From: Cordylochernes scorpioides
Lineage: Eukaryota; Arthropoda; Arachnida; Pseudoscorpiones; Chernetidae
Length of the DNA stretch: 64,000 bases
NCBI GenBank assembly: GCA_030710605.1
Contig: CP092879.1
Span: 22,613,784-22,677,783, forward strand
Reading direction: 5' to 3'
How positions within the stretch are numbered: the stretch's first letter is position 1; every line of letters starts with the position of its first letter. The notes beneath the pieces were generated by a model. The model did not search any database. It saw nothing but the letters and a program-made list of their open reading frames with translations, and was not told the DNA's origin. Below are positions 10,540-22,200 of this stretch, in pieces. Position numbers and translations under genes: made by a program.

Positions 10540-11515
10540 AAATCAAAAGTAACTACAGGATCAGAACAACAAAGTTTATTCAATAAGGAAATTGACCTGT
10601 ATATTGTATACATCACATTGGTCTAGCTAACCAATGTGTGAAATTGAGAAAAACAAGATTTATTCTGGTGACATACTGTCTTCTTGTTAAACATCATTAC
10701 TTTCTACACTTATTTCAATAAAACCAACAATGTTTAGTCAAAAAGGAAATAGACTTGCGTATATATTACATTGGTCTAGCTAACCAATGTGTGAAATTGA
10801 GAAAAATAAGATTTATTCTGGTGACATGCTGCTTTCTTTTTAGACATTATTACTTTCTACACTTCTTTCAAACGCTGAAAAAATCCAAGAAAAGATCAAA
10901 AGTAACTATAGTATCAAAACAACAAAGTTTACTCAATCAGAAAATCGTCTTGTGTTCATATATCACATTGGTCTAGCTAACCAATGTGTGAAATTGAGAA
11001 AAATAGGATTCGTTCTGGTGACATGTTGTCTTCTTTTTAGATATTATATATTACATTTTCTACACTTCTTTCAAACGCTGTAAAAAATCCAAGAAAAGAT
11101 CAAAAGTAACTACAGTATCAAAACTACAAACTTTACTCAATCAGAAAATGACCTGTGTATATATCACATTGGTCTAGCTAACCAATGTGTAAAATTGATA
11201 AAAATAAGATTCTGGTGACATGCTGTCTTCTTGTTAGACATTATTTATTACACTTTTACCCTTCTTTCAAGCGCTGGGAAAAAATCCAAGAAAAGATCAA
11301 AAGTAACTATCGTATCAAAACAACAAAGTTTACTCAATCAGAAAATCGTCTTGTGTTCATATCAAATTGGTCTAGTTAACCAATGTGTGAAATTGAGAAA
11401 AATAAGATTCGTTCTGGTGACATGCTGTCTTCTTGTTAGACATTATTTATTACACTTTCTACACTTCTTTCAAACGCTGAAGAAAAAACGCGTCATAAAA
11501 TTAATTCCTCTTTTA
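10540..11515. repeat. Tandem array, ~200 bp unit, about five copies
   Basis: The word GTCTAGCTAACCAATGTGTG recurs at 10621, 10774, 10971, 11172 and 11370 (spacings 153, 197, 201, 198; the first unit is shortened). Each unit also holds GATCAAAAGTAACTA and AACAACAAAGTTTACTCAATC. ACATTGGT and ACCAATGT flank CTAGCTA in most units, giving a small hairpin at every repeat. The ORFs it produces are by-products of the repetition. Confidence 0.75.
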
Positions 11516-11937
11516 AAATATTCCTAAACTTGTGTAGCATGGGCTTTTACCCGACATGATTAAAGTTATTTTTATGATAATGGATTCTCTCTATTGTTCT
11601 GGGGGTCATTTTTCAAACTTGTCGTTTTGGGTTTCTTTCAACCCACCATTAATTTCTCTTTTTTTCTCTTTAACTCCACATTCACATTTTTGTTGGATAG
11701 TCGAATTTCTTTCAGACTCTAACCTCAACACTATTTCTGAGTGATTTCCTTTATTTGATTTGAATATATTTAAGTTGAAAAAATATCATAGAGCATTAAA
11801 TTCATATCTTTATTGGAAGTTCTGAAATATGACATTGAGGATGTTTGAAATTGACCCGAAATCATATATCTTGTATATGGATAGAGATATTTTCTTAGTC
11901 TAGCTGAATATATATTATGTGAATATTGTAATATATA
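11516..11937. other. AT-rich spacer
   Basis: Nothing recognised; the plus-strand ORF at 11556-11744 shows no family motif. Confidence 0.4.
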
Positions 11938-12310
11938 TTTAGATAATAAAAAGGCATATATTGGATTTGAAGCAATAAATGATTATTCTTTGAGGTGAAA
12001 GCTTGTAAAAATAGGAACTTACCCTCTATCAATAATTTTGTTTATTTTTTCTTTGTCGTCTGTTTTGCATAAGTTGAATCTGGTTAGAACGATGTATTAA
12101 ATTTAGATGATTCTTTTGTTGCCTTAAATACGAGGTAATTGACTTCGTTTCTCTCTATATATCTAATAATATTTAAAGTTTAATAAATTAATTTTATGAA
12201 TCTGAGAGTGTTTTCAGAAACAATCCAACAAATGGTTAATTGCCAATATTTCGGTTGGCTGAACGCCAACCTTTGTCATGGCATTACATTTTTGTATAAA
12301 CAAACTCGGC
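11938..12310. mobile_element. Decayed GGCATATATTGG-family element
   Basis: The left terminus AGATAATAAAAAGGCATATA (about 11940-11960) is followed, after unrelated sequence, by the inner hairpin block CCAATATTTCGGTTGGCTG (12242-12260) and the AAACTCGGCGCC word known from the copy at 1494-1947. No right terminus was found, so it is truncated or interrupted. Confidence 0.45.
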
Positions 12311-12835
12311 GCCTCATAGTGTTATAATTTCACAATTGAAATAATTTTAATGTGTTTTTTTTTTTTAACTTTATTCTTATGATCAAAATGATTTTTTATC
12401 TAAACATCGATGATATATATAATCTCTGGGCGAAGTGTTATTCTACACTATAAATAAATTGATGATTTTATTATCTTTTTTAAGATGTGTGCAAATGTTC
12501 AAAGTGAAAGGACTATTTACCAGTTTCACATACCCAAAAGAAAGTGATTGAAGATTAAATATCAATTCTATATATTGAAACAATACTAAAGTGATAAGCT
12601 TTTTAATCATGGTCAGGTTTAATTTATGAATAGACTTGTAGCTCTAAATAGCGGTTTAATCGTTTAATTTAGACCACTAGATTAACTGGAATATATACCG
12701 ATTATGCAAACCAATATAAATGTTGGACCAAAATTTGGTTCCAGAGGCTTTCTGAGAAATCAAAGAATGGGTATTTAAATCCAATTTTACATATATTCGC
12801 TGTTCATGTTTAATTTTTTTTTAATAGAAAAAGAT
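12311..12835. other. AT-rich spacer
   Basis: Contains a T10 run near 12355 and unique AT-rich DNA. No gene or repeat recognised. Confidence 0.4.
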
Positions 12836-13270
12836 CAGGGGTTGATATTAGAAACATAAAAATGGCATATCCTGACCGCTAACATAAGTATTTTATATGG
12901 CACAGCGCCATCTAGTGAAACAAAATTCAACTAAATGTTTTGTTTATGTTTAAAGTGCAAGTGTCCCTAGGGGGACATAGCGCTCTAAGTCGAAATAAAG
13001 AACTGAACGTTGATTTAACTTGTTACTTGATATTTGGCCAACTCATTTTCTTGATAAAACAAGAAAAGCCAAGCAGGAACGCGTTTCGGGCTGTTGGCCC
13101 TCTTCAGCTTGGTGCAGGCTGTACCTCGACGACCAAATATTTGGTCCAAGGGAATTTCTGAGAAAACAAGTAAATGATATTTAAGGCAAATTTGCGTAAA
13201 TACGCCGTTTATTATTTTTTGTTTTAGCAGGAAAAAAAAAATAGAAACGGTCAAGTGTTGATCTTAAAAA
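12836..13270 (-). mobile_element. Hammerhead-bearing repeat (relative of 52189-52577)
   Basis: Shares with the element near 52.2 kb the blocks GTTGATATTA, GGCATATCCTGACC, GCGCCATCTAGTG, ACTTGATATTTGGCCAAC and TTTCTTGATAAA in the same order, and carries one hammerhead motif on the minus strand. The outer right part repeats TCAAGTGTTGAT and TATCCTCAC.., a decayed inverted arm. Confidence 0.55.
13056..13128 (-). ncRNA. Hammerhead ribozyme motif
   Basis: On the minus strand: CUGAAGA, helix II GGGC-CAACA-GCCC with no extra bases, then GAAACGCGUUC. ACGCGU can form a two-pair stem III, a palindrome favouring a dimer. Stem I is imperfect: CCAAG just before the core can pair with CUUGG after a short internal loop. 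Core residues are all canonical, so this is a good candidate, but the weak stem I lowers confidence. Confidence 0.6.
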
Positions 13271-13479
13271 CAAAAAATCTAATATCCTCACAGCTCAAAT
13301 GAGCATTTAATTTTGTAAAGATGTATAATTTCTATAATGATATATTTCATTGGAATATATACAATATATTTCTTCAGACAAAGTGAGAGCCTTTACAACT
13401 GATGAGGCATTTTCCTTCTAATATAATTTTGTGCCATTTAAACTTTGAAATATTCACAATTTTTACAACTAGATTTTTA

Positions 13480-13870
13480 TATAGTTATATATGTAGGCGA
13501 TAACTTTTTTTTTTTTTTTGCTCATCCCTAGTACACGTGGTACAGGCCATGATAATCATGGTGGGTAGAAGGGGCCTGCTTTTACTGTAAGTGCACCACA
13601 TGTCTACAAATGTGAAAAGCAGTTCGACTTTGCACTTAAAAATGTGCCAGAGCCCCGTTTGTTTACTTGCACTCGCTGGTGGGGTTCGAGTTTGCAAGAA
13701 TCGGGGGCCATTGGACCATTTTTTAATAAGAAAAAAAAGTGCTCAATGCGGGAATCGAACCCGGGTCGTAGCGGTCGAAAACCAAAGGTTTAGACCACCC
13801 TTCCAGTTCACCAATGATAAGACAAGCCCTACCATTATTTTTTTTATCGCAGTAAGGACAGTAGAAGTTT
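13480..13870 (-). repeat. tRNA-derived SINE-like repeat
   Basis: On the minus strand, 13815-13741 reads as a tRNA-like segment: a GGGTGGTCTAAACC D-arm region, a TTTTCGA anticodon-like loop, and a textbook B box GGGTTCGATTCCCG. The acceptor ends do not pair, so it is not a functional tRNA gene. The downstream body is GC-richer and ends in A- and T-rich tracts, which fits a Pol III-derived SINE. Confidence 0.45.
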
Positions 13871-14073
13871 GATTTATTTTTGAAAAGAAACATTCGCGTC
13901 TTAATGTTTTCATTTGTTATAAATAGATGGCGTGTTATTGCCTCGTATTAATATAACTTTATATATATAGAATATGTATGATATAATTTAAAATAGTATT
14001 TGATTATATTTTAGCTCGTGTTCTTTTGTTGAATTATTTTATCGTGTTTTCTCCTATAGAAGGGCGTTTAAGC

Positions 14074-14210
14074 TTGAAAGCTGGAAATTAAAAATTGTGA
14101 AAAAGAAACCTTCACCTTGAAAGCTAGAGATTAAAAATTGTGAAAAAGAAACTTTTACCTTGAAAGCTAGAGATTAAAAATTGTGAAAAAGAAACTTTTA
14201 CCTTGAAAGC
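14074..14210. repeat. 43 bp tandem repeat, three copies plus
   Basis: TTGAAAGC starts at 14074, 14117, 14160 and 14203, exactly 43 bases apart. Each unit contains ATTAAAAATTGTGAAAAAG followed by AAAC.TT. Units two and three are almost identical, so the expansion looks recent. Confidence 0.85.
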
Positions 14211-14456
14211 CTGATATTTTTACTTTAATATTGATATGACGGATTATTTTGTTGAACTGTATTATAATATCTGAATAATGATTTATATATTTTATTTTAT
14301 CTTAAATTTATACATTTTACATTGGATAAATTGAAGATATTGGTTTCCTCTATAGCTTTACCGTGTTTTCAAATATAGTACACGAATACATCAGTGAGAG
14401 ATTGATTTTCAAAATAGGCGCATAAAATTAACATTCACGATTGTTTTTCAAATGTA

Positions 14457-15855
14457 AACTGTTGGCCACCGTAAATGCAACATCCTGAAAGAAGCATGCA
14501 AATAACATTATATTTTCAACATGCATTAGTGGAGATGTGATATGCAAATGATTAGAATTTCAGTGCAGACGCACATCACGCGCGCCTGTGGCTCCTATTC
14601 AAAGCACTATTTAGGTGTTGGAGATTTCGACGATTCAATTTCGGCAATTGTGTTTTCTTTTGGGTTTTTTAAAGAAAGAAAAAGAAAAACGATCAATTAT
14701 GCCTCGTAGAAAACAGCGATCATCTTTTGATCAAGTATCCGAATCCGACAGAGGAAAGATAGTGGCCTACCGAGATTGTGTTTCATCTTTGAGGGGAATC
14801 GGTGGTCGTGTTAGACCAATCAACTGTAATGTGGATATGTGATCGTTGGATGCAGGAAGGTAAGACGGACTGACGTGTTCGATCGCATCCACCTCAGTGC
14901 ACCACTCCACCTGCTGACAGGCAAATTGAGCGCATGTCAGTGACCGATCGCTCAGTCATATCACGAACCGTAGCACAGTACATTCAGTCTGTAACGCATC
15001 ATCCAGTGTCTGTGCGTACTATTCGACGCCGTTTACAGCAGAGTGGTCTGTCTGCAAGACGTCCATTGCTTCGTTTACCCTTGACGCAGAACCACAGACG
15101 TCTCCGCCGCCAATGGTGCGATGAAAGAAGGATGTAGACGGCAGAATGGAATGAAATTGCCTTCATTGACGAGTCAGGCTTCTGTCTGAAACACCACGAT
15201 GGTCGGATTCGAGTCTGAATACACCGTGGAGAGAGGATGCTGAACAGCTGCGTTACGCACTGCCACACTTGTCCTACACCGGGTATTATGGTATGGGGCG
15301 GTATTGGATATCACTCTCGCACTCCTCTTGTACGCATTACCGGTACTTTAAACAGCCAACGCTACATATCCGAGGTGTTGGAGCCATTTGTTCTTCCTCA
15401 CCTTCAGGGCTTGCTCACAACCATATATCAATAGGATAATGCGCGACCACACATGGCACGCATTGTCCAAAGGTTCTTCGTCAATCGCCAGATTGAATTG
15501 CTTCCCCGGCCGGCTCGCTCTCCGGATCTTTCGCCGATAGAAAACATGTGGTCCATGGTTGCTCAACGATAAAATTCCCAGCTTCCACACCAGATCAACT
15601 TTGGCAACGTGTGGAAGCTGCTTGGTCTGCTGTACCCCAAGAACACATCCAAAGTCTCTTTGAATCAATGCCGAGGCGTGTGGCAGCGGTGATCTCCAAC
15701 AATGGCGGCTACTCTGGCAACTGATTCTGGCAGGAACTTCGCAGAAGTCTATAAATTTAATCATTTGATACTTGGCCAACATGTTATCTATAAAATAAAT
15801 TTTGTTGTGATATCTCTTGTCTTTCTTGGTGTTGCAATTTGGGTGGCCAGCAGTG
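14457..15855 (+). mobile_element. Decayed Tc1-type element (DD34E)
   Basis: Imperfect terminal repeats around GGCCACC and TGCAAC: the left begins AACTGTTGGCCACC after TA (14455-14456), and the right ends GGTGGCCAGCAGTG before TA (15856-15857). The interior encodes a Tc1-type transposase on the plus strand. Confidence 0.75.
14699..15725 (+). pseudogene. Broken Tc1-type transposase
   Basis: Starts MPRRKQRSSFDQVSESDRG, an N-terminal helix-turn-helix of the Tc1 family, and after frame changes continues with SVRTIRRRLQQSGLSARRP (second DNA-binding motif), FIDESGF (first catalytic Asp), GIMVWGGIGYHSRTPL, DNARPHMARIV (second Asp) and RSPDLSPIENMW (Glu). There are 34 residues between the last Asp and the Glu, as in Tc1 (DD34E). 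Several frameshifts and in-frame stops (for example after the CDERRM motif and before DNARPH) make it inactive. The start is the first ATG of the family-like sequence. Confidence 0.8.
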
Positions 15856-15857
15856 TA

Positions 15858-18030
15858 TTTTTTTCAGAATTCAAATTAAACAATTTTGAAATTTTCAAAT
15901 TGTTAAACATTAAATAAAATATAAAATTATCCCATTATAATATATTTAGGTGGAAAAAAATATTATATTACAATGTTTACACGAATTCATAATATATTTT
16001 AATTATTTCCTTTTTTCCAAAGTGTTTGACCTTATATTATTTAAATTATATGCAAAATAATCTTAAAATATTATTTTTTGAATTCATTCATAATTTAAAA
16101 ATTTAATTCTAATGAATATATTTATAATTAAAAATATAATTCAAATAAATATATTTATATATCAATATATAAAAAATACCTATCATATAAAGGTTTTCAA
16201 AAGAAACCCTTATCGCTATTAAAAAAAAATTAAGAATCAAAAGAATATGATGTAAAGAGATATTTTCCTTCACAATATGTTTCTTTTATTAATATAATAA
16301 AAAAATATTCGAGTTTTATATATTATTAAAATAATACAGTTATTATGAATAAAAGCATATTATAATATTTAAAGGGTATTTATGTACTCAAATTTATTTT
16401 TTTCCATTGAAATACATTTTTTTTATTTATAAATTTCAATTTTTCTTTTTAATGTATAAATTTAATAAAGTAATTATATACATTATTAGAAATTATTATA
16501 TTTATAGAGGAGGGTAAATATAATAACACCCTCTTCCCCAAGATATTATAAAAAAAAATTAAAAAGCTATAAATTAATTAACACATAAAATAAGGTTTGC
16601 ATAAATATATTTATTAATAAAATAAATGGAAAATGGCTTGGTTCAATGAAAATAAAAATAATATTTAATACACTTAACGTATATTATTTTATAAATCTAT
16701 ATATTTATTTTTATAGGGTAGTGAAATATAAAAAGAATACTCATAAATTTTCCACAGTTTTCTGTACCTAACGTGGAACATTCAGGATACCAATCAAGAT
16801 AAAAGCGTGGAAATCAGAATTGATTTGTAGCCTGAAACAAAGGAAAAACAATTCATTACGGTACGCAGAAGATTACTGCCATTCCATTTCAATCGGCTTA
16901 AAGATGGCGCCTCGCTTGATTATAAACATTAAATATTCTACAACATTGTCTATTCAGTGATTGGAATTATTCACAATACCTTACATTTTCTATAACACAC
17001 TGGCATAAATTCTATTATGTATTTCAAAATGTTCAATATAATTATTTTATTTATTATTTTCATAAAAATATATTTTAGAAGTTAGAATAATACAAAATGA
17101 ATATTAATACGTGATTTCTTGATATTTAAAATAAGAATATAATATGTGAAATTTTGCAATTTTAAGAAATTTTATATTTTAATGACTATATTTTCGTTTT
17201 AATAACAGCTTATTACACAGTTTGATGACAAGGTTTCATTCTTTAATAATATATGTTACAATTTTTCATTCTGAATAAGAGCATTTCACACTTTATAACA
17301 TTTTACACTGTAATAACAACTTTTATACACATAGATAACAGATTTTTCCTTTTAATCGATATTTATTGACTTTAAAAATAGTTTAACCATTTAAATATAG
17401 TTTTTTTTTAGCTTAACGAAAAAAACATTCATTTAAATTGATATTAGTTTATTTTATAGACATTTTTACATCAGGTTTAATCAGGTATTTGAAATACAGC
17501 ATTTGAGATTTTCCCAAGGGAATTCAACCACTGTTTATTATAGCGTTGAAATATTTCTATGTTCCTACTTCAAGCTGTTTCCCATTTGAAATTGCTTAAA
17601 CTTAAGCTAATTTTATACACATTGTTTTAAATAGTTTTTAATGTTGAATGAAAACAACACTCAAGTATTTTTGTGTTAGAATTTTAGTTTAGATATTTCT
17701 CCATTGAATGTGTAACTAGGTATTGTTCTTTATTTGAATATATCATTCAAATTTATAAAGTTCATTGTCATCCATCGCTCAAATTTGTAACAAATAAATT
17801 TACTGGCAATATGTTTTTATTCAATAATATCATCAAATTTGAATTATTGAAAAGAAACACATTGTCAGTAAATTTATTTGTTACAAATATCATTCAAATT
17901 GAATATATTTATTAGCTTTCGATATTGGTAATATTAGTTCTATTCCTAAATATATATCAAGCACTCGAGGGAAATACTGACTAATGTGTGAATTATTTTT
18001 GAACCTATAAATATTTCTTTTATAAAAACG
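15858..18030. other. Long AT-rich stretch with one unique patch
   Basis: Extremely AT-rich. A GC-richer unique patch at about 16740-16960 includes AAGATGGCGCCTCGC, a YY1/CTCF-like word, and could be a host regulatory site. A fold-back lies at 17789-17895. No coding sequence recognised. Confidence 0.45.
17789..17895. repeat. Inverted repeat
   Basis: TTTGTAACAAATAAATTTACTG on the left pairs with CAGTAAATTTATTTGTTACAAA on the right, with further partial pairing inside (TTTTTATTCAATAA / TTATTGAAAAGAAA). Origin unknown; it resembles the other fold-back elements here. Confidence 0.7.
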
Positions 18031-18031
18031 C

Positions 18032-18190
18032 AGCTATGAAACGTCGAGACAATAAAAATTATATTTACTGGTCAAAGTATCTTTAAATTGAAGATCAATT
18101 GTAAGAGTTAAAATATTTATTTTTTAAAATCGAAAATATCGTTTGAGAATGAAATTGTCTTTATTAAATTTAAAATGTTGTTAAGTGGAT
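18032..18190 (+). mobile_element. 3' fragment of hammerhead fold-back family
   Basis: Matches 25656-25790 closely: GAAACGTCGAGACAATAAAA, a CAAAGTATCTTTAA block, GAAGATCAATTGTA and ATCGAAAATATCGTTTGA. The hammerhead core and helix II are missing upstream, so only the GAAAC-to-stem I part remains. The BEL element inserted just downstream. Confidence 0.6.
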
Positions 18191-18207
18191 AAACATCTGT
18201 TGATAAT

Positions 18208-19041
18208 TGTTCGTGTTCGTTTAAAAAAAAATAAAAGGGTGATCGATTGAAAGGAAAAACAATGGGGGAAATAAATGCACAGAAACACAGTATAATAAAA
18301 GGATTTATTCTAAAAAATTAAAAACAAAAGGGATAAAAACTATTATACTATTATTATGGGTAAAAACAAGAAAAATGGTTAAGCTAAATTATACTTATAT
18401 CTAAGGGATTATGTATAAAAAACAATAAACAAGGTTAAGCAAAAAAGAAAGTAAAAAAATTAACTAATCTCAGGGAAGGGAGATAAAAATAAATGGCGGG
18501 GGGGTATCGAGCGTTTGTTTACACAGTACCTCTGGTGTGGCAGCACCGTCGCAGGCTTGGCTTGTCTTGTGCGATGTCCAATTGTCGCTCCGGCTTGTGG
18601 ACCGTAAGGTCTGGGTGGCCATTTGCTCCAGGGGTGTCGCGACTCGTTGGTTGTCTAAGTGTCTTTTTCCGTCCTCAAGTGGCTGCTTGAGGGATCTTCC
18701 AAGATGTCTTTCCGTCCACGAGACTCTGCTTGTGGGATATGTCTTCTTAGACTTCTTTCCGTCCACGAGGCTCTGCTTGTGGGATATGTCTTCTTTGGCG
18801 CGTCTGCCCCAAGGCAAGGGAACTCAACTTTCCCCTCCGCTTCTAACAAGGGAATCCTGCCAACTGACCAAAAAAAGAATGTAACATGACGCTCCGTCGT
18901 CTCCGCCCACGCCGACCTTTGCCCTCGGTCGGTCCAAGCTGGGGCTTATCTATAGATATAGATGTCTTGCTCGTTGTCTCCCTTCACCTAAGACCTTCTT
19001 TCTATGTACAAAGTAAAAGAACGGTAAAATAGTTTTTAACA
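18208..19041 (-). repeat. BEL 3' LTR (834 bp)
   Basis: Same ends as the right LTR. It carries about 58 extra bases near 18580-18640, between the TGTCC and GTCGCGACTCG blocks, that the right LTR lacks, plus small indels near 18945. It contains several near-repeats of CTTTCCGTCCACGAG and TGCTTGTGGGATATGTC. Confidence 0.9.
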
Positions 19042-19052
19042 TTCTCCCACAT
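19042..19052 (-). promoter_or_regulatory. BEL polypurine tract
   Basis: Minus strand ATGTGGGAGAA directly abuts the 3' LTR (TGTTAA); standard position for plus-strand DNA priming. Confidence 0.65.
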
Positions 19053-19205
19053 AATTTTGCTCTGAAAGAAGTCAAAATTAAGTATAAGACAAAAGAGCAT
19101 ATATATACACAATACACACAAGAGTAGATATGCCTATTACATTACATAAAATACACATAAAAGAATACACATATTACACCTTTTTTTTTTCTACAGGTAC
19201 TTTCA

Positions 19206-22200
19206 CTAGTCCTTCGAGTCATACCTTGCAGGCTTTCTGATTACCCTACCATATCTATTTCTAGAGTCCCTGGATTCAATATTGGACCTATTTCCTAAAA
19301 ATGCTTCAGATTGGGGTTCGGTATTTGAATTGTCCTTTTGAATCGTCTCAACATTCGAGGATATTTCAAGAGGGTGTAAGCGTTGTAGAGCCCTGATCAA
19401 GGTTCCTGTGGATGTTTTAACATGGGCCACTCTCACCATTCCATCTTTACCTGGTATGAGATTTACTATTCGCCCTTTAGGCCAAAACATTCTTTTAAGA
19501 TTTTCTTGCCCGATCAGTACAACGTCTCCTACTTTCAACTGTCTTCTATCAATATTTTCGGATTTCTGAATCAGCGCGCCTAAATATTCCTTTAAGAATC
19601 TCTGCTTCAATTCTCTCTTCAGTTGACCTAACTCTCTGTATCTAGTGTGCAACATTTCTGGCTTTAAATTTTCAAATTCAGGAAAGCTAGACTCTGGACC
19701 ATTTTGTAAAAACTCATTAGGAGTTAAAGGTTTTAGATCATTGTCGTCTTCAGAGACATAAGTGAGGGTCGATTATTAATGATAGATTCGATTTCACAAA
19801 GGGCAGTCTGCAGTTGTACATATTTCAGCTTCCTGTGACCTAGCATCTTTATCAACATTTCCTTTATTGTCCTAACCATTCTTTCCCAAAATCCTCCCCA
19901 CCAAGGAGCAGAAGGAGGGATAAAAATCCATTGTATCCTTTTAATTGAGCTTTCCCTTTCAATTCTAGTCCAATCCAATCTCTTGAATATTCTATTAAGT
20001 TTTGCGAAATTGGTGCCATTGTCGCTATATATTTTCTCAGGGCGCCCTCTCCGACAAATAAACCTATGGAGGGCCATCATGAAGACTCCTGTCTCTAAAC
20101 TCTTCACCAACTGCAGATGAATAGCGCGATAGACGGCGCAAGTAAAGGCGGCTACCCACACTTTCCCACCTTCTTTCAAATGAAGAGGGCCTAATAAATC
20201 AACTCCTGTAATTTGGAAGGGTTTGCCCAGTCCAATTCTGTTTTCTGGCAAAGCTGCCATTGGTCTTTGCAGAGACTTTTCTTTAAGTCTCTTGCAAGCA
20301 ATGCACTTACTGATAATTTTCTTTATCGTTTTCCTTCCCCTGATTATCCAAAATTTCTCTCTCAGCTTTGATAAAATGAATTGCACCCCTACATGTCCAT
20401 TCTTCAGGTGCACTTCCCATATAAGTTGCTCTACGAAGGGATGGTCGCCTGGAAGAATGATAGGAGTTTTAAATTCTTCTGGGACCTGTCCATGTAAAAG
20501 TTTGCTTTCTACACACCAAAGTCCGTCAGTGTTTTTTAATATTTTAAAACTCTTGGTTGCATTCGATTTCTCTATGGAGACTTTCTCCTGAATCATTCGG
20601 GTAAGCTTTTTTTCTGCCAAGTCTAATTCTGAAACTTTCAAAGGTCCTGTTTCAGTTGACTGTTTTTTAAGTTTCCCTAAAAATCTTAAAAACATAGGAC
20701 ATTACCCTGATGTTGAGAGAGTAATTAGACCTCCTTGTCAGTATCCAGTCTTTATAATCGATGTTCAAATTAATGTTGGTTTTCATAATGTTTTCTTCAA
20801 CCTTTATTTCTTTTGGATTTATCGAGAACTCTGAATTGGGCCAGAATTCTTTAGGTTTTTTCAACCATTCGGGGCCCTCCCACCATCTGCTTTGCACAAA
20901 CTGGCTTGGAGGGCAACCTCGAGACAGAAGATCGGCCGGGTTCAACTGACTAGGAACGAACTTCCAATCGTTCAAATTGGTAGTGGCCTGTATTTCTCTG
21001 ACTCGGTTTCTCACGAAAACTCTCCACTCAATTTCTTTCTTTATCCAACTTAGCGCGGTAGTAGAGTCAGACCAAAGAGTTGTTTCACATTTTCTCTTCA
21101 AGGCAGCTTGGATTGCATTGGCTAGTCTAGCTCCTAGTACCATGGCCATTAATTCCAAGCGAGGGATCGTAATACTCTTCATAGGAGCTAATCTGACTTT
21201 GCTCCAAATCAAAGTTAGAGTATTTTCTCGTCCCGTTTCGCTCCTTAAATAGGCTACAGCTCCATAGCCTATTTGACTAGCGTCACAAAAGATATGAACT
21301 TCTGTAGGGAAAATGAGATTATTCCACATATATCTCGGTATCTTTATTAACTCTATGAATTTTATTTGATCCAACCAGGTTCGAAATTCCTGGGCCATAC
21401 TTTCGGGTAGAGAGGTATCCCAACCTAGTTTCAGCCCCCATGATCGCTGCAGTAACAACTTTGGTGGCAAGAATACTGGAGCGCAAAATCCAAGTGGATC
21501 AAATATCCGCTGAACCATGGACAGTACCAGCCTTTTCGTTAATTTGGGTTGAAGACTCAAATTGTCAGGGAGTTCGCATTTTAATGAATCTTCCATTTTA
21601 TTCCAAACAACACCCAATATTTTTGTACAAGTCCCCTTTTCAGGGTTTTCCTCCAGAGAATATTCCCACTCTCGTAAGTCCATTTTAGCCCTGTCCATAA
21701 TTTCAATTGCGGCCTTTTGAAATTCCTGCACTTCCTGCTTTGTTTCCAGCGAGGTAATACAATTGTCCATGAAGAAGGATTGAGCTAAAATCTTTGCCCA
21801 TTGAACAAGTGGGCCCCTTATTGATTGAAGATGGTATTCTATTACGGCGTTCAGCACAAAAGGACTGCAGTTTAAGCCAAATACAAGTCTCTTATGCCTG
21901 TAAGCTATTAGTTCTCTATCGCTCTCCTTTTCCCACCAAAGGAATCTAAGGTAGTTCCGTTCAGATTCTTCAATCGCCACCATCTGGAATGCTTTTCTAT
22001 CTGCCGTGACTCCAAATTTATTTTTCCCGAAATCTTATCATCATTTCAGGGATTCTTTCCAATAAATTCGGTCCCTTTTCTAAACATTGATTCAAAGATA
22101 GTCCATTATGACCTAGACAAGAAGCATCGAAAACCGGACGTATGGGCGTCGTTTTAGATTCCATCTTGTACACAGGGCGGTGAGGTAAATAGTAGCCTCT

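Noticed and set aside
13741-13815. Functional tRNA gene on the minus strand
   Set aside because: Perfect B box but unpaired acceptor stem and weak anticodon stem; better as a SINE head.
18470-18889. Several overlapping ORFs in both LTRs (up to 115 codons)
   Set aside because: They lie wholly inside the BEL LTRs on both strands, recur in both LTRs, and show no domain.
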